NCBI GenBank assembly: GCA_949152475.1
Contig: OX424562.1
Coordinates: forward strand, 1,860,001-1,924,000
Direction of reading: 5' to 3'
Length of the DNA: 64,000 nt
Source: Terebella lapidaria
Taxonomy: Eukaryota; Annelida; Polychaeta; Terebellida; Terebellidae
This document shows, one piece after another, positions 22,931 to 35,600 of the stretch. Each line of letters begins with the position of its first letter. Positions within the stretch are counted from its first letter, which is position 1. The notes under the pieces are model-generated. The model was not told the DNA's origin. It searched no databases and was given only the letters and a program-made list of their open reading frames with translations. The position numbers and the translations under genes were made by a program.

Positions 22931-25622
22931 ATGGAGTTTGTTAGAGGTTTTGTGTTATTTGGAAAACTGTTATTTATTTTATGTGGCTTATTAGCTCCCG
23001 TGATACTTGCAGATGCATCGAAGTATCGTCAACGCGAAGGTAGATACCCAAGTTCGACTTTGTTCTAAAATAAAGTGTACATGAATCACTCTACAATGTA
23101 CATGGTTTTGAAAGAATAGCCAACCAAACGGTCAACCGAAGCATTTTAAGGTTTTTACATGAACAACTTATATAGATATTTCTCAAATGAAAAAAAAAAT
23201 CATTTAAATAATATAGTTACAATTCTGCACACTTCCAGCACGAAAGCAGAAAGCAGTAAAGATAGACACATCAGGGTACAACCCGAACAGAGATGGGAAA
23301 TTCGTCTCCTCGTACCACGCGGACCTCTGCCTGGACGGCAGCAAGTACCCGTACCCGGGTATGCCTCACATGTACCTCTGGTGTAACTTCGGCGAGTTCA
23401 TCCTGATGGAGTGCCCCGCGGGAACAGAGTTCTGTCCCCAGTTCGGGGTGTGCTGCTACCATAACATGGCCAAGTTAAACCCGAGAAGAATGCGGGCCCC
23501 ACGTCTCAGGAATAGGAAATCAAAATTTAATAAGGGACGAGTTCGCTTGCTTCAAGATAAGCAAAATAGCGAAGATGAAAAACATGAACCAGAAGATGAC
23601 TTACCTGAACCTGATCGCAGTTCTGAAACAACGGATGATCTGGAAGAGAGCAATAATAATGACAGAGATGATGGAGAACAAACTCTGAAAGATTTCCCAG
23701 TTAATGACCAGCCACCAGAGCTAGAGGAGCCTCAGCCCAGAGATGTTGAGCCATCGAACACCGAGCCTCCTGAACCCCACAGCACGAAACAGGAGGCGCC
23801 ATTCGACCGAGAGCCACAACTTTTGAGGGACATCAGACGCCCGCCACCACCAAGGAGCGCAGAGACTCCATTCCGACGTAAACCTGCGGATGAGCTCCGA
23901 ACTCGTCCAAGGCCGCAATCGACGAAGAGGAAGTTAGTTCCCACCACTCCACCAATTCTGGCTCTGGTGAAAAGTGTTGCACAACGATCTAGAGAACAGG
24001 AACCTATCCAGGAATCCCCAGACCGGGAGGAACATTTCCCGCCTCACAGTCGATCAGACACATATCGGGAACATGAATTTGACCATGCCAGTAATCTGCC
24101 TGAAGACATTCCTGATGAACTACACCCTTTCGATCAAAGAGATATCCTGGACCAAACCCAAGCCAATGGAGAACAAGAAACGACAGATAAACGTACCTTC
24201 TCTGAGAGAGAACTTGATGGTTTTGACGAAGAACTAACAAACTTCAAATTGACTGAGAATAACTTCAATGAAAACGAACATTTTGCAAACGAAAACGCAG
24301 TCACAGAGCAAACGTCCAATGAAGAGAATACAAGCGAATATTCACACGAGACTACGGATGATCTTCGAAATTCCAAGTCCGTGAAGTCCGATTCTGAAGC
24401 TTTTGACACTAATGATGCTATCCTGGACGCATTTGACGACAACTTCCCGGACATAGCTCCTCGTGAGCCTACAATACGTGACGAATTTGTGGATGTATTT
24501 TCAGAGGAAGTTAGCAATAGAGACGATCCTTACCGAAGAGATGGACTCAAGTTCCAATCGTTGGAGATCGAAAACTCACCCAAACTGAGATATGAAGTAA
24601 ATCGACCTGACTATCATAGTAAACAGGACGACTCTCATCAGGAACGAGATGATAATCACATTCCAAAGTCGACTGCTGCCACTGGTACAGACCAATCCAT
24701 CTTCTCCAAAAGAACAACTAACCAACAAGGCATTTATTGGAAAGATGGCGACTCCCCAAAGGAGCGGACTCCTTCAGATGCACCATCCAGAAATTATCAA
24801 ACACAGGGATTTCCTCAACCTGAACCAACTCCAGTTAACGAGCCGACCACGTCCAACAATGGTGAGGAGTCAACAACAGCAGAGGAGTTACAGGCTTTCC
24901 TGTCTAATAGGCGCAGGCTGATGAGAGGATCATTTGGCTTCAGTGCGGACGACGATGACATCAAAGGAAGAGACCTACAGAAACCAGTAAGTACAGGTGC
25001 AGCAGCGGCTGATTTCTCAGGCAATGTAAATTCAATTCAGGCTGCTATAGAGAAGTCTCGCAAGGAGAAGTCCATCTGGCCGAATCAAGCAAGCCCAGAG
25101 TCACGGAAGGATAGGGAGGTCACTAGTTCGACAGAATCAATGGCAGAGAACACGGAAAGTTTCAGAGACTTGGGTTCCAGTTATGCCCATCACGAGGAAA
25201 CAATCCGACAGCTGCAAGAAGTCATCCCTGAGATCATCTCTGCTCCGGAGCATTATCGACAGTCGGACCTTCGTAGTTCTTATCCAGAACCCAGCTTCAA
25301 CAACGTCAAAGTGTCCAGACCACCAAATAACGCTCCAGCCACTAACTTGCAAACGATTGTACTACCACTGCCAACTAGCGGAGGAGGAGTCAAGGCAACG
25401 CGCCAACGACAAGAGGATGACCTGGATTCCAAACCGAGGGGGCCTAGAGCGATAGTTGCGGAGGATGGCAGCATTAAGATTGTCCTGAGGAGAGATATTC
25501 TGGCACAGATTGATGAACTTAGAGGTGGTGGACTCGTCGGAGCGAAGTCTGGACCTGGCGACCCAGTCAAACGACGGAACAACCTAAAACGAACTTTGAA
25601 CATCAGCATCGTTTTTGAGTAA
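22931..25622 (+). CDS. Secreted acidic chitin-binding protein (gene 3)
   Basis: Predicted 830-residue secreted protein. Exons are 22931-23039 and 23239-25622, joined in phase 1 (donor AAGGTAGAT; acceptor CACTTCCAG). Residues 1-29 form a signal peptide with core LLFILCGLLAPVILADA. Residues 67-108 are a CBM14-like domain with Cys67, Cys85, Cys95 and Cys108 and the motif MYLWCNFGEFILMEC; extra cysteines lie at 102 and 109. The spacing of the four main cysteines is the same as in gene 1. From about residue 120 to the end the chain is polar and rich in Glu, Asp, Arg, Ser and Pro, probably disordered, ending RTLNISIVFE. A TATA box at 22826 supports the start. Acidic arms on chitin-binding proteins occur in biomineral matrices of molluscs, so a calcium- or mineral-facing role is possible but not shown. 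Confidence 0.85.
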
Positions 25623-28513
25623 CCCAAGTGTTATTTTCTATGTTTTGGTGTTTGCAGTAGATTGTAGCATACCAACTATTGATATATTGTTTATAATTTG
25701 ATTGATCTCATGTGAAAACTGTCTCAGTATAATGATGTGTTTGAATATATATAAATATATAGGTGAAGATTTGCAAGGTGAAAAAAATGTTTTTGCTTAT
25801 CCATTGCCTGTCAGGGGCGGATCTAAGGGGGGGGGGGTCCATGGGGTCCGGACCCCCTCTTTTTTGTTGGCGAAAAAAGGAGAGAGAGAGAGAGGAGGAA
25901 AGAAAGGGGCAGACTATATATTGCCATATAAATAAGTATTTAATAAATGACATGGTTCATGTTCCTTTTCATGTTTAACATGATTTGATATTCTCTTCGA
26001 TTTCAAATGTTATTGTGGAATTAAATGTATAATTCATGAATACGTCATCATGAAATTTTGAGTACCTCGGTATAGTATGGTTCTCTATTGTATGGTTCTT
26101 TTGAGTACAAAACGTACCATACAACTCAGGAAAGCATTTGGCTTCTGGGGCCTTAGGCGTGGGGCTTCAGACCCCACGCTATAAAATATTTTCTGCCAAA
26201 CATATCACAATAATTTCCATCGTTTCTCTTTGGACTCAAATCTCATCATGGAATAATAGATGCATAGATCATATAATGGTCAGAGTCAATACTTCGTACG
26301 GAATGTACCACAATGCTCGACATATCATTTGGCTTCTGGTCTCAAAGGCCCCATATCGCAACGCCGAATGTATCTTCTGCTTCACGTAACAAAAACTCAA
26401 AATACCATTTGGATTCTTGGACCGAGGGCCCTAGACCCCATTCCCAAAAGTAAGAAATTTGACAATAACTTACATCATTTCTTTTCATCCTCAAATCTTA
26501 TCATGACATTTATGATTACATGGGTTTTCTAATCGTCCGATTGAGGACAGAATGTAATACAACACTCAAGACAGCATTTGGCTTCTTAGGCCGTGGGTGG
26601 GCCCCAGACCCCACGTCGAAAGTGGCTATTGATTCACATTTCTGAATAAGTTACACTATTTCTCTTTGGTCTCAATTATCTTCATGGAATTATGGAGAGA
26701 CTGAATCTTCCGCAAAACCCAAGAAGAATTGTAGTTGCTCAGTTCTCTAATTATCCATTTGTTTGGGTAGGTTGAGGTAGCACGATAGCCCGTGAAGCTC
26801 AGATGTCCACCATCACCTCCCTATACTCTGCCATAGCCCTAAATTCTGCCATAGTCATAAAAATGGCTATGACAGTAGTATGACTTACGGGTCCTGCTCC
26901 CTCCCCTAAATCCTGGATCCAGCCCTGTTACATGTAATGTATAGCGTATTATATGGCCAAAATATCACACTGTTCAAATGTGTCGGGTGTAATACAGAAA
27001 AGTGATGTTTGTTATTTTTTTCATTTCATGATTAATATTCACTATTGTCCAGATGAAAGTATATGGTTTGATATAAAAATTGTCTGTTTGATAGCAAGCT
27101 CCCAGAGCCTCAGAATTCACCACAGAGCGTCTGGAGGTCGTTGGCTTCTTGGGCGCTAGGCGGGCCCCAGACCCCACGCCTATCTGCTTTGGACACCACG
27201 GGCCAGTATGTGCACCGACGCCCCGCCCCCTCCCCCCCCCCCCCCCCTTTCCAAAGCCTCAAATCCGCCCCTGCATGTTTATATATTTCTGAGTGTCAAT
27301 GTGAAAATTTCACTTCTAAGTCATGTAATTTATAGAGAAGTTTTAGAATGTTTGAACCTTTGTGTTTAGAACCTTTGATCCATGAATATGTATATAACTT
27401 GTGTATGTATTCATATAAAACATCTTGTTTCTCAGCTTGTATTGAATGAGACGATCAAAATTGTCCCCAGTCTAGTTGTACATGTATTTTCCACAATACA
27501 ACGATAGTTCTGCCTAATAAGCTACTCAGAAGTTACCTCATTGATAGTAAAATCACTATTATGTGTATAAGATTTTAAGTTTGGCTGAAATAGATAAATA
27601 CATGTACAAGGAAAAAGGTATTGCCCTGATCATGCTGATAACTCATTTTAGTTATAATAGCTAGTGAGAAATGGTCATACCAATTTCTTGACCACATTTA
27701 CTGTAAGAGATCCATCCAATTTTATTCAGTACATGAAACTCCACAAAGCCTGATATACTATGAGACTTAATCAATTTCAGTGACCAAAACTGGCTATTGA
27801 GATTGACATTCCTGAGAACATAAATAGTATATCCTTGGACTGAGCACTTCTAATCTTCTCAAGTAAAACCTCTTGAATACCACTTCTAACTTATCAGCTA
27901 TAAATGTGATTACAGTAAAAAAAAAGGATAAATGTGATGGACTGTCAACCCCAAGTCAATATACTGAGAATGAATGAACACAAATGTACTGTATACCTAT
28001 ACATTTTAATAATAAAACATCTTTGAAACACGTACACAACTGTTCCTCCAAATTTGCTCAAAAACTGTTGACAATATAATTTCCCTGGAATACATGTAAA
28101 TTTCAACTGCATTCATCAATCAAATTCTGTCAAGAATAAAAAGCATCAGCACAAATTCAGTTGAATTGTTCCAGCAAAGTAGTGTTATGAATTTATGAAT
28201 GATACATGTCAATGTACGATCATACACCTACATTATATTCCAGGAACTCCGCAGGATATTCCACAAACAGTGAACAAGATGGGGATATAATTCAGCGAGA
28301 ATCCAAGAATTCCCGCAAATTGGTCTCGATTCTAACAAATTATAATACATGTAGAATATATGAGAACAGGATTCATGCAACAGTGTATGAAAAATGAACA
28401 ATACAAAGATAATATAACAAAACAAAAAAATAATAATAAAAAGGTAACATTGAATGTAATGTATTGATTCAAGTTGAAATATACATGTATCTGTTTCAGA
28501 CCAGCTTCAGCAT
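25623..28513. other. Intergenic repeats; no gene seen
   Basis: 25812-27273 is bracketed by CAGGGGCGGAT and its inverse ATCCGCCCCTG, ends like those of hAT-type elements, but I see no matching target duplication. Inside, a phrase close to TTTGGCTTCTGGGGCC, followed by AGACCCCACGC, recurs in diverged form near 26140, 26330, 26400, 26575 and 27140. Poly-G/poly-C tracts occur at 25830 and 27230. 27300-28500 is AT-rich spacer that may include the 3' UTR of GPN2. No exon is supported. Confidence 0.45.
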
Positions 28514-29671
28514 CTGCTATCACTATTGTCTGACTCTTCCCCCTCCTCCCCTGCCCCGTCCTTCATGTATCGCTCCTGGACCCGGCCCACCTCCCTCCCC
28601 CTGTCAGCAATCACTATTGTCTGACTCTTCCCCCTCCTCCCCTGCCCCGTCCTTCATGTATCGCTCCCGGACCCGACCCACCTCCCTCCCCCTGTCAGCT
28701 ATCACTATTGTTTGACTCTTCCCCCTCCTGCCCTGCCCCGTCCTTCATGTATCGCTCCTGGACCCGACCCACCTCCCTCCCCCTGTCAGCTATCACTATT
28801 GTTTGACTCTTCCCCCTCCTGCCCTGCCCCGTCCTTCATGTATCGCTCCTGGACCCGACCCACCTCCCTCCCCCTGTCAGCTATCACTATTGTTTGACTC
28901 TTCCCCCTCCTGCCCTGCCCCGTCCTTCATGTATCGCTCCTGGACCCGACCCACCTCCCTCCCCCTGTCAGCTATCACTATTGTTTGACTCTTCCCCCTC
29001 CTGCCCTGCCCCGTCCTTCATGTATCGCTCCTGGACCCGACCCACCTCCCTCCCCCTGTCAGCTATCACTATTGTTTGACTCTTCCCCCTCCTGCCCTGC
29101 CCCGTCCTTCATGTATCGCTCCTGGACCCGACCCACCTCCCTCCCCCTGTCAGCTATCACTATTGTTTGACTCTTCCCCCTCCTGCCCTGCCCCGTCCTT
29201 CATGTATCGCTCCTGGACCCGACCCACCTCCCTCCCCCTGTCAGCTATCACTATTGTTTGACTCTTCCCCCTCCTGCCCTGCCCCGTCCTTCATGTATCG
29301 CTCCTGGACCCGACCCACCTCCCTCCCCCTGTCAGCTATCACTATTGTCTGACTCTTCCCCCTCCTCCCCTGCCCCGTCCTTCATGCATCACTCCTGGAC
29401 CCGACCCACCTCCCTCCCCCTGTCAGCTATCACTATTGTTTGACTCTTCCCCCTCCTCCCCTGCCCCGTCCTTCATGCATCACTCCTGGACCCGACCCAC
29501 CTCCCTCCCCCTGTCAGCTATCACTATTGTTTGACTCTTCCCCCTCCTCCCCTGCCCCGTCCTTCATGCATCACTCCTGGACCCGACCCACCTCCCTCCC
29601 CCTGTCAGCTATCACTATTGTTTGACTCTTCCCCCTCCTCCCCTGCCCCGTCCTTCATGTATCGCTCCTGG
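28514..29671 (-). repeat. 91-bp tandem array copied from the end of GPN2
   Basis: On the + strand CTTCATG(T/C)ATC begins at 28561 and then every 91 bp up to 29653, 13 copies. The copy nearest 29653 is the true end of the GPN2 coding sequence. Read on the - strand each unit repeats codons for [13 protein letters not shown] and SNNSDS, then the TGA stop. Seven or so inner units look almost identical; the outer ones differ (TCCCC for TGCCC, CATGCATCAC for CATGTATCGC). The array lies downstream of the stop, so it should be in the 3' UTR if transcribed. Confidence 0.95.
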
Positions 29672-31301
29672 ACACGAGCGATCTTGTCGTATGTAAAGTC
29701 TCCTCCCATTGCGTACGACATCAGGTTCTGTACGTCTCGCTCCTCCAGATCTCCAAACATGTAGCCATTACATTTGTCGACAGCCTGCGCGACTTGAATC
29801 ATACACTCTTTGTTCTGTGCGGATATAGAACAAATGTAGGATAATATATTGTAAGGGCAAGGTTACTGAAAAGCGAATAGTCATTTCTGACATGTTGTTT
29901 TGAATGGTACTCATGGTCACTTTTAGGATCAAAACAGTCATCAATGGGAGTCAATTTACATGTATATGTTATGCATTTCTCTCTAGAGTTTAGATTTTTC
30001 TTTTGTTAAAACAGATGAATCTTTTTTTAAAGAAAAAGCATTAACAAAACTTTACGTAAAGGAACTTATGCTAACACACGCCATGTACCTGTACGTCCAG
30101 GACGACGAAGGACACGAGGCTGTAATCCTGTACAAGTCCAACCAATGCCTCGTTCAGCCGCTTGTACTTGTGAAAGAATGGATCGTCCTGCAACAATAGG
30201 TATTGACAACTTTCCAACTGATATATAAATTATTTTTGTAGCTGAAATATATACTAATCTTCCAGTTTACAACATACATGTAGCTTGAACTCCACTCCAT
30301 CTATATTGTAAGCTGGGAAAGTTTATCAAATGAAAAGAAAATATTTCAGCAAACTGACTGAAACAAATGATTTTGACACACCTGGGTAGGTTTGAATCAT
30401 TTGTACAAAATGACAGTACATGTATACCTTGAGTCGCTCTATCAAGTATCCCAGATCTTGAACCTCCGTGAAGAAATCCAGGTTGAAGGGCAGTTTTCCA
30501 TATTGTTCGATGAGATCTGCCTTTGAAAGGACATTGACGTGCGGTAGTTCCACGTGCAGCATAGTCGACAGTGAGGTCAGGAGAACGGAGATAAACTTGG
30601 CTGGGTCGCGGCAGTAGTGCGAGTCCACTAAGTGAACACTAGTCAGTCGGAAGTCCCACTTTGTCATTTGTGCAAAAATGTTCCTGACAGCGTTGTTATG
30701 TGTGTAGAGTTCGACCTGTCCAGGACAGTCAAAAAGTAAGTAATGCCCCTTGAATTTCTGGAGCTCCGCTTGAAGCCAGTCTAAGTTTTTCTCGAGGTAT
30801 TCCATGCAGTATATGAGCCCGCCATTAGGCCCCAGGTGAAGGTTCTCCATGACATCCTCTAAGGTGACTAGAGCGGATATGTCTATTGAACATTTGTACG
30901 GAAGTGCGTCGTTTGCTGGGTCTAAGTTGATGACTGCAACTTTCCTGCCAACACCTGTCAATTGAATCCACAAGATGTAGATACGTTAGTATCACTGTCA
31001 TCAGAATAACCATGATACATGCACATTTCAAGTCAAATCTTCTAACTCTATTCATCAATAGAATAATTACTCACATGAGTAAGATCATGAACAATAAGAA
31101 ATCTCATATATTTATTCTGTTCAACATTCATTCAACAAGTATCAAAGAACACACAAATTCACACCATTTATAAGTACATGTAATTCATGTATTTTGCCGG
31201 GTACAATATCTACCTGTGAGGAACTCTTGCATGGCCTTGCAGTAAGTGGTCTTCCCTGCCCCAGGCGGTCCAATGACCACCTGACCAAATGTGGTATTCA
31301 T
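29605..31301 (-). CDS. GPN2: GPN-loop GTPase 2
   Basis: Conserved cytoplasmic GTPase; GPN proteins are linked to RNA polymerase II assembly and nuclear import. Exons on the - strand are 31301-31214, 30954-30428, 30187-30089 and 29814-29605, with GT-AG borders, giving 307 residues (human GPN2 is 310). Visible motifs are the Walker A loop GPPGAGKT near residue 11, the family-defining GPN loop (LGPNGG), the G3 motif DCPGQVELY and the G4 motif SKADL. The C-terminal segment [18 protein letters not shown] matches the conserved VQAVDRANGY-type tail of GPN2. The start ATG gives the normal N terminus [13 protein letters not shown]. The last coding bases form the first unit of a 13-copy 91-bp array. 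It is convergent with chitin-binding gene 3 and functionally unrelated to it. Confidence 0.97.
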
Positions 31302-31499
31302 GCTTCTTTGTGCACTGCCAACATTGGCCAAATATCAACAAGTTATTGATGTGATCACAGATTCACGAATGATTGCTGCACAACAACATTCTTGAGATTT
31401 AGTTAAAATTTCATTACTTGATCCACACATATTTCCAAATAGATGTACCGGGTATTGCTGATATCGGAAAGATGGATTGTTCAGCAGAGCAGCATGCGG

Positions 31500-31550
31500 G
31501 TCAGTGACGTATCGCCGTCACGTCCCATCACCGTGTTTGGTCAATTCAAT
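31500..31550 (-). promoter_or_regulatory. Possible GPN2 promoter region
   Basis: About 200 bp upstream of the GPN2 start codon a GC-richer patch contains GTGACGTAT and CGTCACG, CRE/ATF-like half-sites in opposite orientation. No TATA box is evident, as is usual for housekeeping genes. The transcription start is not visible from sequence. Confidence 0.3.
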
Positions 31551-31654
31551 CAGGGATAAAATTTCTGCATGAAATGAACGTTTCAGAAGTATTATATTTC
31601 AGCAAAAGCTTCTGTTTCATACAAGTTAATAAGTACTTCCATCAGTCAACTACA

Positions 31655-32130
31655 CCAAACATGGCAGCCCAAGTGACGCGGAGTGCATCCAAGATGGCCC
31701 ACATTGGTGCTAGGGACGAAAAAAAAAAAAAAAATCACGATTATGACAGTTTTCTGGGATGACTCACCAACTCGTCTTTGAGTATTCATTTAGATACACG
31801 AGATGATTCAAATTACATATGACAACGCAGTTAAATATCCAGAAATATTGTTGAAAATCCCCTCCATTGACTTCAGCCTCGGCTGTCAGCGGCCATAAAT
31901 TTTACCAGAAAGGATTAGCAATGTTCGGAAGGGATTTTCAGCAATATATTGAGGTATTTAGTTGAGTTATCGAATGTACCTTGGGTCCTCTAGTGTATCA
32001 TACACAACAAAGAGTTGGTGTGCCAGGCCGTAAATTGGTCATGAATGTGATCATTTTGTTTTCGTCCTGAGCATCAATGTGGGCCATCTTGGACATGCTC
32101 CGCGTCGCTTGGGCTGCAAACATAGTAAAT
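31655..32130. mobile_element. Foldback (palindromic) element upstream of GPN2
   Basis: The left arm, with GCAGCCCAAGTGACGCGGAG and GATGGCCCACATTG, is mirrored by the right arm with CAATGTGGGCCATC and CTCCGCGTCGCTTGGGCTGC. Inner segments are also inverted (GTTGAAAATCCCCTCC and GAAGGGATTTTCAGCAAT). The centre is near 31895. No ORF or target duplication was recognised. Confidence 0.7.
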
Positions 32131-32619
32131 CTAATAAGACATCGAGATAAAAGATCTATGTCCCCAACTAGACTCAGGCTCCAGGACCCAGGTGCTCCAC
32201 TCTTCAATAGCAATCTGGGTCTACACCTTACCAGCCCAAGCCACACAGAGGATAAACAGGATGATTCACAGACTTTTTTTTCTAGACGATTCCAATACAG
32301 CAATTACCTAGAATTTACCCTGCACAGCACTGTATCAAATCATTACAGCTCTGCAATGCATAATAACCCAGGATCATGGACAATCGGGGGAACACGGAGG
32401 TGTTCTAAGGTGAAACGAGTCAACAGGCTTGTCATAAATGAACTAGATCTATAAAAATCTCAACTCAAATCTGTCTGTATAGTGTGGTGACCAGTGCTTG
32501 TACTAGGACCGGTATTCATACATTCAATGACATGTGTCATATGAGGTGCTGACATGGTATGGATTTAATTATTTGTTTCCATGTAAATTTACTCCCATTC
32601 GTCCTTATGTCTGGAGAAT
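32131..32619. other. Spacer, no gene seen
   Basis: Spacer between the foldback and the 3' tail of the LINE. I see no repeat structure or coding signal in it. Confidence 0.4.
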
Positions 32620-35600
32620 AGGTAGGTAGGTAGTTTATTTAGATGTGCATACACATGATACATCACAGTGACTTATTACGAAAAATACATAGAAGCACAC
32701 CCCAGGTGACCCCAAAGACAGTGTCTGTAACCCAGAGGGCTGGGATCACCTGTAAAAGAAAATTCCTGAGGGTCACACCGACAGAACAAAACGCAAATAC
32801 AATATACTAGCATTTCGATCATATAAATTTATGATACTGGGACCTATATTCCAGTCACTTGGGAATAATCCTGAAACTGAAAGGCTAATTGAGGTAGAGC
32901 AAAAAATTACAAACTATTGCAAATTAGTAGTTAGAAAAGAAAATCTGTTTTAATTTACGTTTGAAAATAAACTTAGAGTTGGCGCTCTTGATGTCAGTGC
33001 TCAGATCCAACCACCTACACGGACCGTCATACAAAAAGCTTTTGCGCATGATTTCATAGTTAGCTTTCGGTGGCTTGGGATCAGTGCTGGTCCTGGTATT
33101 ATGTCCATGTGTATCGCCATGATATTGGTACATATCATGAAATGGTCGTGGGACTTCATTGTGTATGCACTCATACATATGGATTAATGTGTTATATGAA
33201 CACATATCTTCAAATTTCATTATTTTCAGCTTATTATATAACGGGGAAGCTGAGTCATTATATTTGGCTTTTGATATGGCCCTGATTGCCTTATTTTGGA
33301 CAACTTTTAGTTTTTGGATATGCTTATTATATGCCCGACCCCAAAGCATAACGCCATATAGTAGGTGAGGATGCACCAAACTGTAATAAATAATTCGCAG
33401 GTGATATTCGGGTAATATATGCTTACACGTATTCAGGGCATAAACCCCTCTGCTGATATTTTTCTTGCAATGTTCTATATGATACTCCCATGAGAAAATA
33501 TCATCTATTATTATCCCTAGAAATTTAGTTGAAATAACTCTTTCTAATATCTCATTGTCGATTAACAAATCATGTTTATACAGCGTTTTTCGATTGGGGT
33601 TTTGTTTAAGTGTAAACACTATATATTTGGTTTTGGTCGGATTTACAGATAGCTGGTTCGCCCGGAACCAGTCGCTGAGAACATTCAAATCAATATTAAT
33701 ATTCGAAAACATAGAATGCAAATTCGTACCATTAAGAAACACAGTCGTGTCGTCAGCAAACAGGATAGATTCACAGTGAGAAAGTGACTTAGGTAAGTCG
33801 TTAGTATATAATATGAACAGTAGCGGGCCCAGCACTGATCCCTGTGGCACCCCATATTCAACGTCCATCTGGTCAGAATGAACGCCATTGTAGCTCACGT
33901 ACTGCCGTCTCTGTGACAAATAACTGCGGAACCAGTCCAAAGCCACACCCCTGATTCCATAATGTTCAAGTTTATTCAGGAGTAGTCTGTGATTAATGGT
34001 ATCAAACGCCTTTGACAAGTCCAGATAGACAGCCACACAATTTTCCTTGTTGTCCAGAGACGGCAACACGTGAGCTGTAAAATCTGTAATTGCGTCAATT
34101 GTTGACCGTTTTGGGCCAAAGCCATACTGTCTGTCATATAAAATATCATGTTTTGTCAAAAAGGATAGAACCCTGCAATGCACCACTTTTTCCAGTATTT
34201 TCGATATGTTAGAGAGAAGAGAAATAGGTCGATAGTTATTGAATGATTGCCTACATTTAGATTTATAGATTGGGATCACCTTCGCTAATTTCATTACATC
34301 AGGAACGATTCCTTGCTCCAGTGACATATTGATAATATGCGCGATCGCTGCACTACAGGGTACTACAAGCTTTTTGAGTAATTCCATACTTATGCCATCG
34401 TCGCCTCTACTTTTCTTCGACTGGAAAGAATTGATAACTTTTTCGATTTCATGCGGGTTCGTAGGCGAAAGATAAATACTACAAAGATTACGGTTGCGTC
34501 CAAGATATGATTCTGAAGACCTATGTGAGATTGGAATGGCATCTGCGTACGTCTTGCCACTTGTACTGAAGTATTCGCAAAAACTATTAGAAATCCGGAC
34601 AGAATTATTCACTTGAATCCCATTAATAAAAAACGTTTCAGAGATTGAAGATTTGTCATTAGCACGCCCAATAAGGCTATTTAAAATTTTCAAAGTCTTT
34701 TTGGAATCGTTTTGATATTTCTTCAATAACCCTTCATAATAGTCATTCCTTGCCCTTTTCTTACCTAAATTGTACACGTTTCTGTAGTTGATATATCTAC
34801 CATGGTTCGGCGAATTTTTCGATTTGCCGATTTGTTGTCTATAGAGTTTGTTACGCTTTCTTGCGCATTTCATAAGTGATGGTGTCATCCAGGGTTCATT
34901 AATAATTCGATTGTGTGGAATTATTACTGTTTTACTTGGAGCAATTTCGTCAAGAAAGGCATGAAAGCGCTGAAGAAACATGTCATAACATTCGCTAACT
35001 GGTTTGCCATGGAATATATCATTCCAGCACACCGAATTCAGGGCATCAGTCAGGCGACCGATTTTCAAAGAATCAATAGGCCGATGAACAAAAGTAAGGG
35101 CCTCTTTACTCGATTTTGTACTTTCAGTTTTCATACAAACCAATATCGGATAGTGATCCGATATGTCGGTTAAAATTATTTTGCTGTCGATATTATCATA
35201 ACCATGGCATTTAACATATATATTGTCGATTGCCGTTGCACTTGTGTGAGTTATCCTTGTTGGTCGCATAACCGTTGGTAAAATACCAGACAGAAAAAAT
35301 ATATTCAAAAGATCAGAAGCATTTGTGTTGCTGCTGACTTTTAAAAGATCAAAGTTTTGATTAGTGCCGATAATTATTTCATGGCCAGTATTAGACATTG
35401 CACTGATCATTTGATCATAACGTTCGATTGACGTTCTCTCGCTAGTGGCAGGAACTCGATATATTTCAGCAACAAGCAAATTTTTATCATTGCTTTTATT
35501 TTCAATTTCTATCGCAATGCTTTCAAACTCACCCTCCACGTTGATGCATAGATCAAACCGTTCCCTGAAGTCAAATTTCTCATGCACATATATGGCTACA

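Noticed and set aside
25812-27273. A single clean hAT transposon
   Set aside because: The flanks (TTGCCTGT and CATGTTTA) do not form a target duplication, and no transposase is present.
28712-29764. Repeated 61-codon + strand frames over the 91-bp array
   Set aside because: They are the antisense of the amplified GPN2 tail. Identical overlapping frames follow from the repeat, not from genes.
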